Shown in pieces: positions 22,871-35,541 of a stretch of DNA of 64,000 bases. Numbering within the stretch: position 1 is the first letter of the stretch; each line of letters begins with the position of its first letter. Source of the stretch: Eublepharis macularius (Eukaryota; Chordata; Lepidosauria; Squamata; Eublepharidae); NCBI RefSeq assembly GCF_028583425.1, contig NC_072791.1, forward strand, positions 11,799,868 through 11,863,867, read 5' to 3'. A model generated the notes under the pieces. It did not search any database. It had not been told where the DNA came from and saw only the letters and a program-made list of their open reading frames with translations. The translations under genes were made by a program, and so were the position numbers.

Positions 22871-23009
22871 TACACAAAAACATTTTGTAATTAATCTGTT
22901 ATATTGAGGACATGAGTGGAGAATTTCAAGGGTTCAGTAAGTTCCAACGTTTAAACCGAGAGATTATCTCTTATTGTTATCAGAATTGGTCTCCTTGCAA
23001 TAAAGTAAC

Positions 23010-23549
23010 TGGGGGGGGGGGATTAGCAAGCAAGGAAGACAGCTATACAAGAGGCCAGTAACTGCAGGGATCGATCACCAATTTCTGCGGAGTCCTTTCC
23101 CAAAGTAGCAAACGAGGCTGGTGTTTCAATTCAAACAACAACTTTTATTGAATAAAAGAATTTTATAAGAATGAGGCTTTATGTACATACATACAAATTA
23201 CTGGGGAAATGATTACACACATACACAGAGTCCTAGGAAACTTAGCCAGAAATTGGGAATAGAGAGAGGGAGTAAATATATCTACCTATCCTGAAGAGGG
23301 ATCCAGTCCGCGGGAGAAGAGAGCAGTTTCAAATGTCCAGCATTCTCAGCCAAGAGAGCAAAAGGCTTAGGGAAGCATCCCTAAGAGAACAGCCAGGAAG
23401 CATGCAACATTTGAATGAGGCCAGGACCCTACCTTTATAAGTAAAACATGCCTTGAGGTGGAAGAACTCACCTAGCTGTTAGCACAAAGGCTCCATTGGT
23501 CAGTTCCTGGAGTTGACAAAAGGTTGCTTTGATGGGTAGCTGCCAGGGT
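23010..23549 (-). mobile_element. LTR-like fossil
   Basis: Read on the minus strand it has a TATAAAGG box, a TTCAATAAAAG polyadenylation signal and a T-rich end, as in an LTR. GTAAC occurs at 23005-23009 and 23550-23554 and may be a 5-bp target duplication, but the ends are not a clean TG/CA pair. Old solitary LTR at best. Confidence 0.45.
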
Positions 23550-23873
23550 GTAACGAAATGGTTACCAGGGGTGAAATGAGTGCCAGTTGCTGTTAATCTA
23601 TCTTTAAAGAAAGGGGAGGAAATGTTCCCCATGAGGTTTGATGGGCTGTGGGGCCAGGAAGGGGCCTGCAGGAGTTTTGGTGGGGGATGCCCTTCTTCCT
23701 GGACTACAACTCTACAACTTCTGAACGGGGTGGGGGTCTACCCCTGTGTGTTGTGCCTTTACCTGCTTTGTATATAGTGCTTTGTATATAGTTATTAAAT
23801 TATACTTTTTTGGAATATAAAGAACCTTGTGGTGCTCTGACTACGTAAACTCCCCCACTTGGCATGCTACAGG
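23549..23873 (+). mobile_element. Second LTR-like fossil
   Basis: Begins TGTAACGAAATGG and ends CATGCTACA, with a TATATAG-rich stretch and AATATAAAG before the end. This suggests an LTR in plus orientation directly abutting the previous one. No flanking duplication or internal genes were found. Confidence 0.35.
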
Positions 23874-24584
23874 AAGGGAGGGAGCCCAGGAGAAACTGAT
23901 CAGGCCAGACCTTGGTGGGTTGCCAATTCTCCAGGGCCCACCAAAAGATTGGGGAATTCACTTCCCAGTAGGGAAATTCAGCCAGAGGGGTCTCAGTGCC
24001 CCTCAGTCAGGCGGTGTACAAATCAGTGAGTGGTGTCAGCAACGAAGAGGGTGAGCCACGCCCACCAGGGATGGTGGGAGGCGGATAGCGGGGCTAGCAG
24101 GCCATTGACAGTGGCTCAGTTGCCTGGACTGAGAGCCAGCGCCCGTTCTGCCACTCAGGGCATGCGAAAGAAAATGTACAATTTGTTCTAGTGCTGTACA
24201 AAAGGGAATAGTTCGTTAACAAAATCCATCAGAGTTAAGATGATGAATTTAGGTGGGGACTGTACATTCCTAGGAACACTGTATGAACTTATGAATGGCA
24301 TTTGATTAACATTTCAATCATGGACAGGAGATCTCATCATGGAAGGAGGGAAAGGAATGTGTTAAGTGGGGATGACTCTGAGAGACCTTTGTTGCACTGG
24401 ATTCCTTTGTGGCTAGAAGTACCGTAAATCCAATCACCTCTGAATCACTCCGCATTCTTGTGCGGCATTCCATTCATGACGTGTTCTCTCAGGCGGGACT
24501 GTTGGAGGCTCTCTGGTGGCATTACAGCAGCCATTTTAAATCCAGAGGCCTGGATATTTTTATTTTTATTATAATAAATTTATT
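23874..24584. other. Non-coding stretch left of the duplicated finger block
   Basis: G-rich sequence to about 24150, perhaps leader DNA of the adjacent LTR fossil, then unassigned DNA. Homology to unit C starts abruptly at about 24585 (TTTATTCCACATTAAC), so the duplication edge lies here. Confidence 0.45.
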
Positions 24585-24990
24585 CCACATTAACTTAAAA
24601 CATAACCATACAAAACCCAAAATATAACAATTCCTAAGGAGTTCCATACATCTAGAAATTCAATAGTTCTTGACAATAAATGTTAGAAGAAACAATTTCT
24701 TTTTCCTGCAAAAATTGCACAATTGGAAACCATATTGCTGGGAAATATTTTCGATAGGCTTCCAAATACTGAATGCCTGTAGAGCAATCCACTTTACCCA
24801 ATATAAAATGGTTCCAGATGGAATCATACCAATTTTGTAGTGGATATTTTTAATATCACAACCAGTCATATTAAAAACTGCTATTAAAATGGCAGAGGCC
24901 AGGCAGACCGCTTACATTATTATATGATTCATTTCTTGGGTTTTAATTTTGTTTGTTTGGTTGATTTCTTTATCCATAAATAGTTATGTA
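24585..24990 (-). mobile_element. Probable LINE tail with a 69-residue open frame
   Basis: Minus-strand open frame 24660-24869 (CDIKNIHYKIGMIPSGTILY to FRKK) ends before an AATAAATTTATTATAATAAA tail at about 24560-24590. The frame is open also in the unit C copy (53298-53507) with about ten changes. It looks like the C-terminus and tail of an unidentified LINE rather than a host gene; this is a weak inference. Confidence 0.35.
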
Positions 24991-25097
24991 AGCCTTCATC
25001 TACGTCTGCTGATCCAAGTTTTACCGTTCTTTGTCTTGGATTTTTAATACAATCAGCGATCAAGACCTTAACCTGCCAGTTGGTAGTATAACTTTAA

Positions 25098-25263
25098 GTT
25101 CCTCATGTTTCGACAGCAGCTGTGGCTCGCATCTTCAGAGGTGTAGCACCAAAAGACAGAGATCTCTGTGTCACAGTCAGGAACTACAATACCAAGACCA
25201 TGGCTATACAGCCCAAAAAATCCACAACAACCATCGTTCTCCGGCTGTGAAAGCCTTCGACAA
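25098..25263. mobile_element. Penelope-derived palindromic repeat, shortened copy
   Basis: Carries the inverted unit GCAGCTGTGGCTCGCATCTTC...GAGGTGTAGCACCAAAAG joined to the direct unit CAGGAACTACAATACCAAG...ACAACAACCATCG. It is flanked by AGTATAACTTTAA (25085-25097) and AGTATAAATTTTAA (25264-25277). Unit C at about 53720 is the empty site. Same family as 6559-6850 and 34738-35433. Confidence 0.8.
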
Positions 25264-25499
25264 AGTATAAATTTTAATTTAGAACTACTAATCTTCCTTT
25301 CTTTTTTCTCGCTACAAGTTGGCCTTGGCCGCAGTCTATGGCTTATGTAGTGTTTCATAAAGTAGCCTTAGTTCCAACCCTTCTGTCTGTCTTCTTCTGA
25401 CTGGAGGGGGGGCAATCCTGTGTGTTTTGAGGTCCACCATCTCTTTTCCCAGAAAAAGCAAACAAAAAAAAATTAAATAGCAATCCTGCATGATTTTTA

Positions 25500-25630
25500 A
25501 GGCAAGAGATGTGCAGAGGTGGTTTGCCATTGCCTGCCTCTTTGAAAGAACCCTGGAGGGTTCACCTACATAGCTACCAAGATCTAAGGTCTGGCTAGCC
25601 TGGGTTATCCTGGTCTGGGCTTAGGTGGTA
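25500..25630 (-). mobile_element. 5S-type SINE fragment, old
   Basis: Reverse complement has AGGCAATGGCAAACCACCTC followed upstream by TAACCCAGGCTAGCC-like sequence, the tail and part of the head of the 5S-derived SINE. It is shared with unit C (about 53977-54105), so predates the duplication. Confidence 0.5.
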
Positions 25631-25797
25631 TACTGCTCCTATATGTGGAGTATTCAGTAAACTCTTTTGCTAAAATAACTGTGAATAGACCATTCACCCA
25701 CACATTTTTCTAATCATTTTCAAAGTCCCTAATACCCTCTAGCAGTTGCCACTTCATACGGCAGTGAAGTCAATATATTACAGATGCACTCTTTAAT

Positions 25798-25912
25798 ATC
25801 CAGAGGAGATAGCCGTGTTAGTCTGTAGTTGCAAAATAATAAAAAGTTCAGTAGCACCTTTAAGACTAACCAACTTTATTGAGGCATAAGCTTTTGAAAA
25901 CCACATGCATAA
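25798..25912 (+). mobile_element. Amniote interspersed repeat (TTAGTCTGTAGTTGC family)
   Basis: Recognised by AGATAGCCGTGTTAGTCTG, GTAGCACCTTTAAGACTAAC and GAGGCATAAGCTTTTG, a repeat common in reptile genomes. The copy in unit C is at 54267-54381. The 3' hairpin usual in this family is lost here. No family name assigned. Confidence 0.5.
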
Positions 25913-26539
25913 GTGGGTGTCATCAACATATTTATGGCAATCAATACCAATGCCTCAGACAATCTAATTCAATCTAATTCAAAAGTAATTCTAATTCAAA
26001 TGGATTCTGCCTTTGGAAAAGGTGTGTCGGGAAAAGTTGTAAGTTGCTGCTCACCAAGTAGATTTCTGGCTCACAACACTGCACCGCTTAGAGGGAACAT
26101 TGTTGCCAGGTAAGAGGTGGGGAGGTGAGTGGGAAGTGACATCATTGCACAGGGTGCAGCCACCCCCCCCCCGAGTGCTCCCTCAGTTTACATATGGTAA
26201 TAGAGAGTTCCACCACTACTTTTCCCAGAAAAAAGCCCTGGAAATAAGCCCCAAAATGCAGATTTGTGGGGGGGAAAGGAGAAAAAGAAAAAATATGGGT
26301 AGAAACATGGTGGTCAAACTTTACAGACAACAGCCATTTATTTTCCGCTGACTTATATGTTATCAGAACACAGGTGAGGTCTGAATAAATCAGGCAACCA
26401 TTCCATGGATTCACCTATCAGTTAGGTCTCCCCCATAGGGACAGGTGTGTGGATAGAGCAATATAGTCCCTCTAACCTGGCATAATTAGCTCTACAACAA
26501 GATATGTATGGAGTGTATTAGAAATGATTGTGTTCAGGT

Positions 26540-29176
<2,637 letters not shown>

Positions 29177-29204
29177 TTATTAAGTTTTGATCATTGAGTT
29201 GTCA

Positions 29205-29650
29205 TGTAAGGTAAACCCAGAAAAATAGAAGCAGAAAGGATTGAAAGCCTCATCTAGTCCAACTTTATTTATTTGTTTATTCAATTTGTAGTCCGCTCTT
29301 CCTGCAATCAGGCTCAGAATGGATCACATCCGTTTAAATAAACAATTAAAATAATTAAAACTGATAGCATAAAAAGAGCAGTTGCAATTTCACAACCCAC
29401 CCTCAGTAGCCCATATTGCACATCCTGCATGTAATCATTTAGGCCCACAATGGCCGATGGCAAACAACAAATAAAGGAACAAAGGTTGCAGGAAATTCAC
29501 AGTTAATCTCCCTCTACTCTCTCAGTGACCCCTGCTTTATATCCAGAGGAAAGCAAAAATCCCTCTAGGGTCTATGGCCGATCTGGCCTGGAGGAAGGTT
29601 CTTTCCTCACCCCAAAGTGGCTATCAGAATTCCTCTGGGAAAATAAGAAA
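29205..29650 (-). mobile_element. CR1 remnant interrupted by an L2-type tail (unit B)
   Basis: GAAAGCCTCATCTAGTCCAAC marks a reversed CR1 3' end. At about 29267-29440 an L2-like tail (TTATTTGTTTATTCAATTTG, AGTCCGCTCTTCC, AAATAAACAATTAAAATAAT) interrupts it, and CR1-like sequence resumes near 29485. Shared with 57650-58035. Confidence 0.55.
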
Positions 29651-29699
29651 AGGCTTAAGAAGCTCAAAGGTTAAATGAAAGGACCCAGTATTTAAATTG

Positions 29700-30960
29700 C
29701 GAAAGATAGAACATATATTACACACACACACACACGTATTTATTACAAAATGTTTTTTAAAAAGCTAACACAGGGCCGAATATAGCCTCAGTAATAATCT
29801 CAAACAAAGACCTTATGCACCCTTGACCATACGCTTTTTGGCCATATGTCGTTCTTCAGTGGTCAAGTATAGTTCTTAACTCCAGATAATGCTATGTTCA
29901 GTCAATGTAGTATAAAATTGGAATTATGATACGAAAAGTGAGGAAAAATGGGGGGGGGAGTTTCATTTTGACAGAATAATTATAATTGTTTAATTATGAC
30001 ATAAAACAATGTTTTTCATATAAGAATTTATTCAAAATTACTTACATCTAATTAAAGGCAAAAGTCAAGGCAGAAAAGTACTTTAAAAGCCTTGATTGAA
30101 CTCAACTTCTGCCTCGTTAGGTGCACGTATCTTGAGTGGTAATTCAACTGTGTACCAGAAAAAATATTCAAGAAATGTCCTAATCACAAAAAATTTTATG
30201 TAAGGAATGAGTAAAAAAAAGAACCCCAAACTACATGTATTAATATATAATAATACTACCAAATTAATAAAAATTACCTTCCTATTATGGTAAAAAAAAT
30301 TCACATTTTAAGTGCAGTCTGGAGTAATGTAGTAGTGTAAGTGCAGAGGGTAAAGTGTCACTCTCCTTATATATCAGGCAAGCAGGTGATGCAATCAGAT
30401 TGGGGGGGGGAATATATATTGGGAATGTCTCGATTCACAACGGCAAGAAAAATAGGGGGCAGGGGGAAATTATAGTGTATAAATGAGTATCAACAATACC
30501 TAACACAGTAACTACATACTAAAAAGGCAACCTAATATCAAACGCATAACCAATCCACTTCCTCCTTCAGGCCATATGGATATAGAGTGTTAAATCTAAT
30601 AGGTCTCGCTCACTCTCAGACATTGCAAAAGATGTAAGCTAGGAGCTTGAATCTTTTCCAGCAGCCAGAAATGCAGCTGTTTATCTGTATGTCCCTCTCA
30701 GACATTGCAAAAGATGTAAGCTAGGAGCTTGAATCTTTTCCAGCAGCCAGAAATGTAGCTGTTTATCTGTATGTCACAAGGTCTTGAAGTGTGGACCAAA
30801 GGGTGTTTTTTCTTTGTAATCTAATGTAGCCTCTGTGTTCACAACCTCGTCTTTACAGCTCTAATGGTAAAGCCTACATACATTTGATCACAAGGGCACT
30901 GGATTACATATATAACTCATTGGAATTACAATTAACAAATTATTTTATAGAATATCTGCT
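29700..30960 (-). mobile_element. Penelope-like element fragment (unit B)
   Basis: Minus strand. Degraded GIY-YIG region around 30780-30920 (VYVIQCPC, MYVGFTIRAVKT) and the polyprotein tail around 30565-30600 (TLYPYGLKEEVDWL), read across frame breaks that mark it as dead. The 3' tail hairpin lies near 29825-29870. An 82-bp stretch is tandemly doubled (30613-30694, 30695-30775). Matches 20-925 in inverted orientation. An (AC)8 tract precedes it at 29720-29735. Confidence 0.7.
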
Positions 30961-31045
30961 TCATTTGGATGAATTATAGAAAAAGGTACCACAAATTGAA
31001 CAGCTTCTGAGGAAAAGTAGGAACTGAGCAGTTCTGCCCTTTCTT

Positions 31046-31538
31046 TAAAAAAAAATATTGGGTGAGTATAATATAAATATTTACATTTCCCAAATCTGCC
31101 CATTCTTAATCTATTCCCCCACCCTTTCCCTTCCTCATTTCTACTATAGACTTCCAACATCTTTCCAACCCAATATCTAACTACTCTGCTTAATATTATT
31201 TGGCTATTTAGCAAATAAATTGTTCTCTTAACTCAGTTACTATTTCACATCATTGTCCATATTTCCCCCTTGTAATGATCAATAACTCCTCCCTTAATCA
31301 AAAACTAAAAATTATCTAATGCCCACATCTCCCCTTTTACGTCCCACTTTTTTTCTATATACTGTTTCAATTTCCCCCCGTCTTTAAAAAATTCTTCTGG
31401 ATTTTGTTCTCTTAGCTTTCTTGTTAATTTTTCCATTTCAGCCATATGTAGTAATTTTTGTATCCAATTCTCTACAGATGGCACTTCTTGTGTCTTCCAC
31501 ACTTGAGCATACAATATTCTTGCTGCCGTTGTCATGTT
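31046..31538 (-). mobile_element. 5'-truncated L1 insertion
   Basis: L1 ORF2 C-terminus (31305-31559 frame: ARILYAQVWKTQEVPSVENW, LLHMAEMEKLTRKL) with 3' UTR and a T-run tail. The 18-bp target duplication GCAGTTCTGCCCTTTCTT lies at 31028-31045 and 31539-31556. The paralogous site in unit A (1023-1045) is empty, so the insertion is younger than the A-B duplication. Confidence 0.9.
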
Positions 31539-31543
31539 GCAGT

Positions 31544-32130
31544 TCTGCCCTTTCTTCATCGCCTGTTACAATTACACTTTCGGCCTACCATGTCTTGCTC
31601 TTTTTCTTACTTTGAAGATAAGCAAAGAACACCCTTCCTTCTTGTTTTTAGCATCTCTGGCTAGCCTAAGCTCATACTGAGTTTTAGCTTTTCTAACACT
31701 CTACCTACAAGCACTGGTTATTTGTTTATATTCAGCCTTGGTTATAAGGCCCTCCTTCCATTTCCTAAACGAGTCTCAGCTCTTTAGAAAGCTGTTTATG
31801 GAGCCACCTTTGCTTCTTTAGGCCCCTCCCATTTTTCCTTCTTATAGGAATCGTTTGTGATCGTGCCTTCAATATTTCACTTTTAAGAAACTCCCTCGAA
31901 CTCCCTTCTCCTTAAGTATTTCTGACCATGGGATTCTACTTCTACCCAGCATAACTTTAAATTGGTTAAAATGTGCTTTCCGCAAGACCAACCTATATGC
32001 CTATGTCCAGCTTTTTCCCTTCCCCAAGACTGTAAATTTCAAAATTACATGGTCAATTTTCACCTTTGTTTCCCTCTCATAAAGACTCTCTGCCCATGAG
32101 GAGGCCTTGTTCACATCCTATAAACTATTC
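31544..32130 (-). mobile_element. Old CR1/L3-type LINE remnant (unit B)
   Basis: Paralogue of 1029-1600 with only scattered differences. Antisense of the CR1 3' region. Non-coding. Confidence 0.5.
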
Positions 32131-32326
32131 CTTTTAGTTTACAAACCAATATTTTATCTTAAAAACTAATTTTTGTGGAATGCACTAGAAATGCAGAAGT
32201 CCCGCCTTTTGCTCTCGTGTGGTACCGTCCCACTCTCCTACTGAGAGCCTCTACCGGAAAAGCTCTTCTTAGAAGGAGAGATTTCTGCCTACAGCTTCTG
32301 TGAAGTAAAGGAAAGGGGACCCTTAC

Positions 32327-32453
32327 CCAGAGAGGCCACATTCTGAAAGTTCTCCTCCATGACTTCCTTGTGAAGGCTTCTTTCTTCCGCATCCAGTAGA
32401 GCCCACTCCTCCTCAGTGAAATGAACAGACACGTCCTCAAAGGTCACCGGACC
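32327..32453 (-). CDS. Gene B KRAB-A box exon
   Basis: 127 bp, acceptor TTTTCAG above 32453, donor GTAAGG below 32327, phase 0 in and phase 1 out. Encodes [20 protein letters not shown] and [17 protein letters not shown], residues about 180-221 of the 773-residue protein. KRAB-A is the TRIM28-recruiting repressor box. DV and EEW motifs are kept; MLE reads MEE. No KRAB-B exon is seen before the finger exon. Confidence 0.92.
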
Positions 32454-32702
32454 CTGAAAAGAGAAAAAAAGAAACCCCTCTATCCTGTCAGAGAATGGAA
32501 GAAATCTTCCCCTTACGAGGAAAAGCCAAAATGACTATAACTAGAAGGTGGCTTGCGGATTCAAACTTCCATCAGATCTTTCCATTTTCCTTCTAGTGAA
32601 CAGCAGACAGCAATCAAGGCAAAGAGTGTGAAGGGTTATGTGCTAGGGAGGGGTGGGTGGTGCATGGAGGCACCTGGGGTCATGAATTGCAATCCTGCTT
32701 AC

Positions 32703-32782
32703 CTGTTCTGGCCCCATAGAAGTTGCGTCCTCCTTGCTGCAAAGATATGGCAAATATTTTATGGCTGGTTTCACAGCTTCAC
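32703..32782 (-). CDS. Gene B 80-bp linker exon
   Basis: Identical to the gene A exon at 2188-2267, with acceptor TTTTTTCAG and donor GTAAGC. Residues about 153-179. The intron upstream (toward the SCAN exon) holds the 7.3-kb nested transposon stack that begins 60 bp away at 32843. Confidence 0.8.
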
Positions 32783-32938
32783 CTGAAAAAATCAAATGGT
32801 AATTGGAAGACATGTGAAATGTTTCAAGTACTTAGTTTTTCATCCCATACTTAGGTATCAACATCCCATCTAAACTGGGCTCGTTAATAAAATTTAATCA
32901 TGACCTAAAATTCAAAGCTATCAAAGCTGAAATCCTGG

Positions 32939-33740
32939 GCGCTTGGAAATGCAAATATGTCAGACAAATGCAGGAAATGTAAAAAGCATGAAGGATCATT
33001 TTATCATATGTGGTGGACTTGTGAGGTAGCTACGCAATACTGGGGAGATATAATAGAAATAATTAATGAGGTTTTGCAAACCCAAATAAATAAGAACCCA
33101 GAATTGCTGCTACTGAACTTGGAAATGGAAGAGGTTCCAAAGCAGTATAGAACATTGCTATTTTACATGATTACAGCAGGAAGACTTTTGTACGCGCAGA
33201 AATGGAAAGTGCAAGAAATACCAACTATAGAAGATTGGATTTACAAATTGTTGTACATGGCAGAAATGGACAAAATGACAAGAAAATGGAAAGATCTTGA
33301 TCCAGGGGAATATATTGCAGACTGGGGGAAATTGAAACAGTATCTAGAAAAAAATGGGATGTTAAAGGAGGACTGTGGCAGTTTGAGAATTATTAACGCG
33401 TGATTTTATAAAGGGGAGAGAGAAGTAACTTTACCATTAATGGGGAAATTCAGTTATTAATCAATCTAAGTTAATATTAGGATTAAGAAGAATGTATTAA
33501 AAATAGATAGGTTAAACAGGGAGACGTAGATTGGATATATGCTTAGAATAAGTGATACAATATATATAAGATTTAGAAAAATTATAGTTAAGAGTAATTT
33601 AAATAATAAGATGGGCTAAGGGTTGGAAAGCTGTTGGAAGTCTATAAGGAGGGGGGGAAAGGGTGGGGGTTGATATAATTTAGGTAAGATGGGGAATTTG
33701 TGTAATATTTTATGTACTCACCAATAAAATTTAAAAAAAA
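32939..33740 (+). mobile_element. L1 3' fragment nested in the LINE
   Basis: The open frame 32957-33403 is an L1 ORF2 C-terminus (CRKCKKHEGSFYHMWWTCE, TAGRLLYAQKWKVQEIPTIE, WGKLKQYLEKNG). It is followed by a 3' UTR and CCAATAAAATTT plus an A-run. The 15-bp target duplication AAGCTGAAATCCTGG lies at 32924-32938 and 33741-33755. The C-terminal 148 codons are still open, suggesting a fairly young insertion. Confidence 0.92.
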
Positions 33741-34737
33741 AAGCTGAAATCCTGGCCTGGAACAAACAACAATTCACTTGGTATGACAGGTTTAATCTCA
33801 TAAAAGCATTTATTCTGCCTAAATTCCTATATCTGTTCCGGGCTATCCCATACAACATCCCACTAGGAAAACTCAAATTATGGCAGTCTACCCTAAACAA
33901 TTTTCTCTGGAATTACAAACGTCCCAGAGTTGCATTTCAGATCCTGAGACAAAAAGCACAGAAAGGGGGCTTCAACTACCCAGATTTGAATTTGTATGCG
34001 CTGGCCACTAGGCTAATGAATGCTCGCCAACTCCTATTGAAAAACATCCAACCTGCTTGGATAAAAATCTTACACTCTGAAATTGCACCTACTAAGTTGC
34101 AAGAAGTAATATGTGGCCCACAGAGTGCTCTAAAAAAATATAGCTAAACGCGTTTGTCACTGAGATTATCAGAGTATGGCTCAAATACAAAGCTAAAATT
34201 CTCCCAAAAATCTCTAGGTACTCATCCTTTTTATCACAAGATTGGTTCCCTCCAGGTAACGATTCAAACACACGAAGCTTCTGGAGGAAGATAAACACCA
34301 CTACCCTAATGGATATATCCTCTAACAGAGGATTATTGACAAAATCTGAACTAGAGACTAAAACCAATTCAATTATACCATGGTTTAACTACTTGCAACT
34401 CTCACACATGGTATCTAAAATTGATTTAGCAAAAATACTCAGTACTCCTAAAACGGACTTTGAAATGATCCTTGGACAATAGAGATGGGCACGGACCGCA
34501 TAACGGACCTAATTTCATCATGAACTTACCCAGTTCGTCCTTCGTGAACGTGTTTTTCTCACGAAACCACCAAACATTGGGGCTTTCTGTCCGTGTGTCC
34601 GTTGGCCCGTCATGCCAGGATTCCCGCTCAAACAATTTCCTCAGCAGCGGTGTGGAGCCACCTTCCCCGTTTGGAACACACCAATCTTAGCCCAGGAAGC
34701 CTTGATTGGCAGCTCTGTCAGCCAATCAAGAGCTTGT

Positions 34738-35433
34738 ATTGTCGAAGGCTTTCACGGCCGGAGAACGATGGTTGTTGTGGGTTTTCCAGGCTGTATTGCC
34801 GTGGTCTTGGTATTGTAGTTCCTGACCAGCAGTTCGCCAGCAGCTGTGGCTGGCATCTTCAGAGGTGTAGCACCAAAAGACAGAGATCTCTCAGTGTCAC
34901 AGTGTGGAAAAGATGTTGGCAGGTCATTTGTATCTACTCAGGAGGGGTGGGGTTGAGCTGAGTCATCCTGTAAGAGTTTCCCAGGGTGTGGAATGCTAAT
35001 GGCGGGAGGCTTCACTGTATCCTGAGGAGGTTCTTTTGCATATGGATTGGTGCTTGATGTGCTAATCTTCTCTGCAGGGCTATTGTCGAGTATAGACAGG
35101 CTAACAAAACACTCTATACTCGACAATAGCCCTGCAGAGAAGATTAGCACATCAAGCACCAATCCATATGCAAAAGAACCTCCTCAGGATACAGTGAAGC
35201 CTCCCGCCATTAGCATTCCACACCCTGGGAAACTCTTACAGGATGACTCAGCTCAACCCCACCCCTCCTGAGTAGATACAAATGACCTGCCAACATCTTT
35301 TCCACACTGTGACACTGAGAGATCTCTGTCTTTTGGTGCTACACCTCTGAAGATGCCAGCCACAGCTGCTGGCAAAACTTCAGGAACTACAATACCAAGA
35401 CCACGGCAATACAGCCCGGAAAACCCACAACAA
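34738..35433. repeat. Penelope-derived palindrome with 320-bp arms inside the hAT
   Basis: Arms about 34771-35095 and 35114-35435 are near-perfect reverse complements around an 18-bp spacer. The 16-bp target duplication CCAATCAAGAGCTTGT lies at 34722-34737 and 35434-35449. Outer parts match 6559-6850 (GTCGAAGGCTTTCACGGCCG, GCAGCTGTGGCTGGCATCTTC); the inner part is an additional about 190 bp not seen in the other copies. Open frames across the arms mirror each other and are not genes. Confidence 0.88.
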
Positions 35434-35541
35434 CCAATCAAGAGCTTGTCAGAGATCACAGCCTTTCTGCATAAAAGACAAAGCGCGTGAAGAGCACTTT
35501 TCTATTCTAGAGCACTTAAAAAAAATCCTTTTACTGCACTA

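Noticed and set aside
34938-35271. Two 74-codon frames of identical sequence on opposite strands
   Set aside because: They are the two arms of the palindrome at 34738-35433 read in opposite directions.
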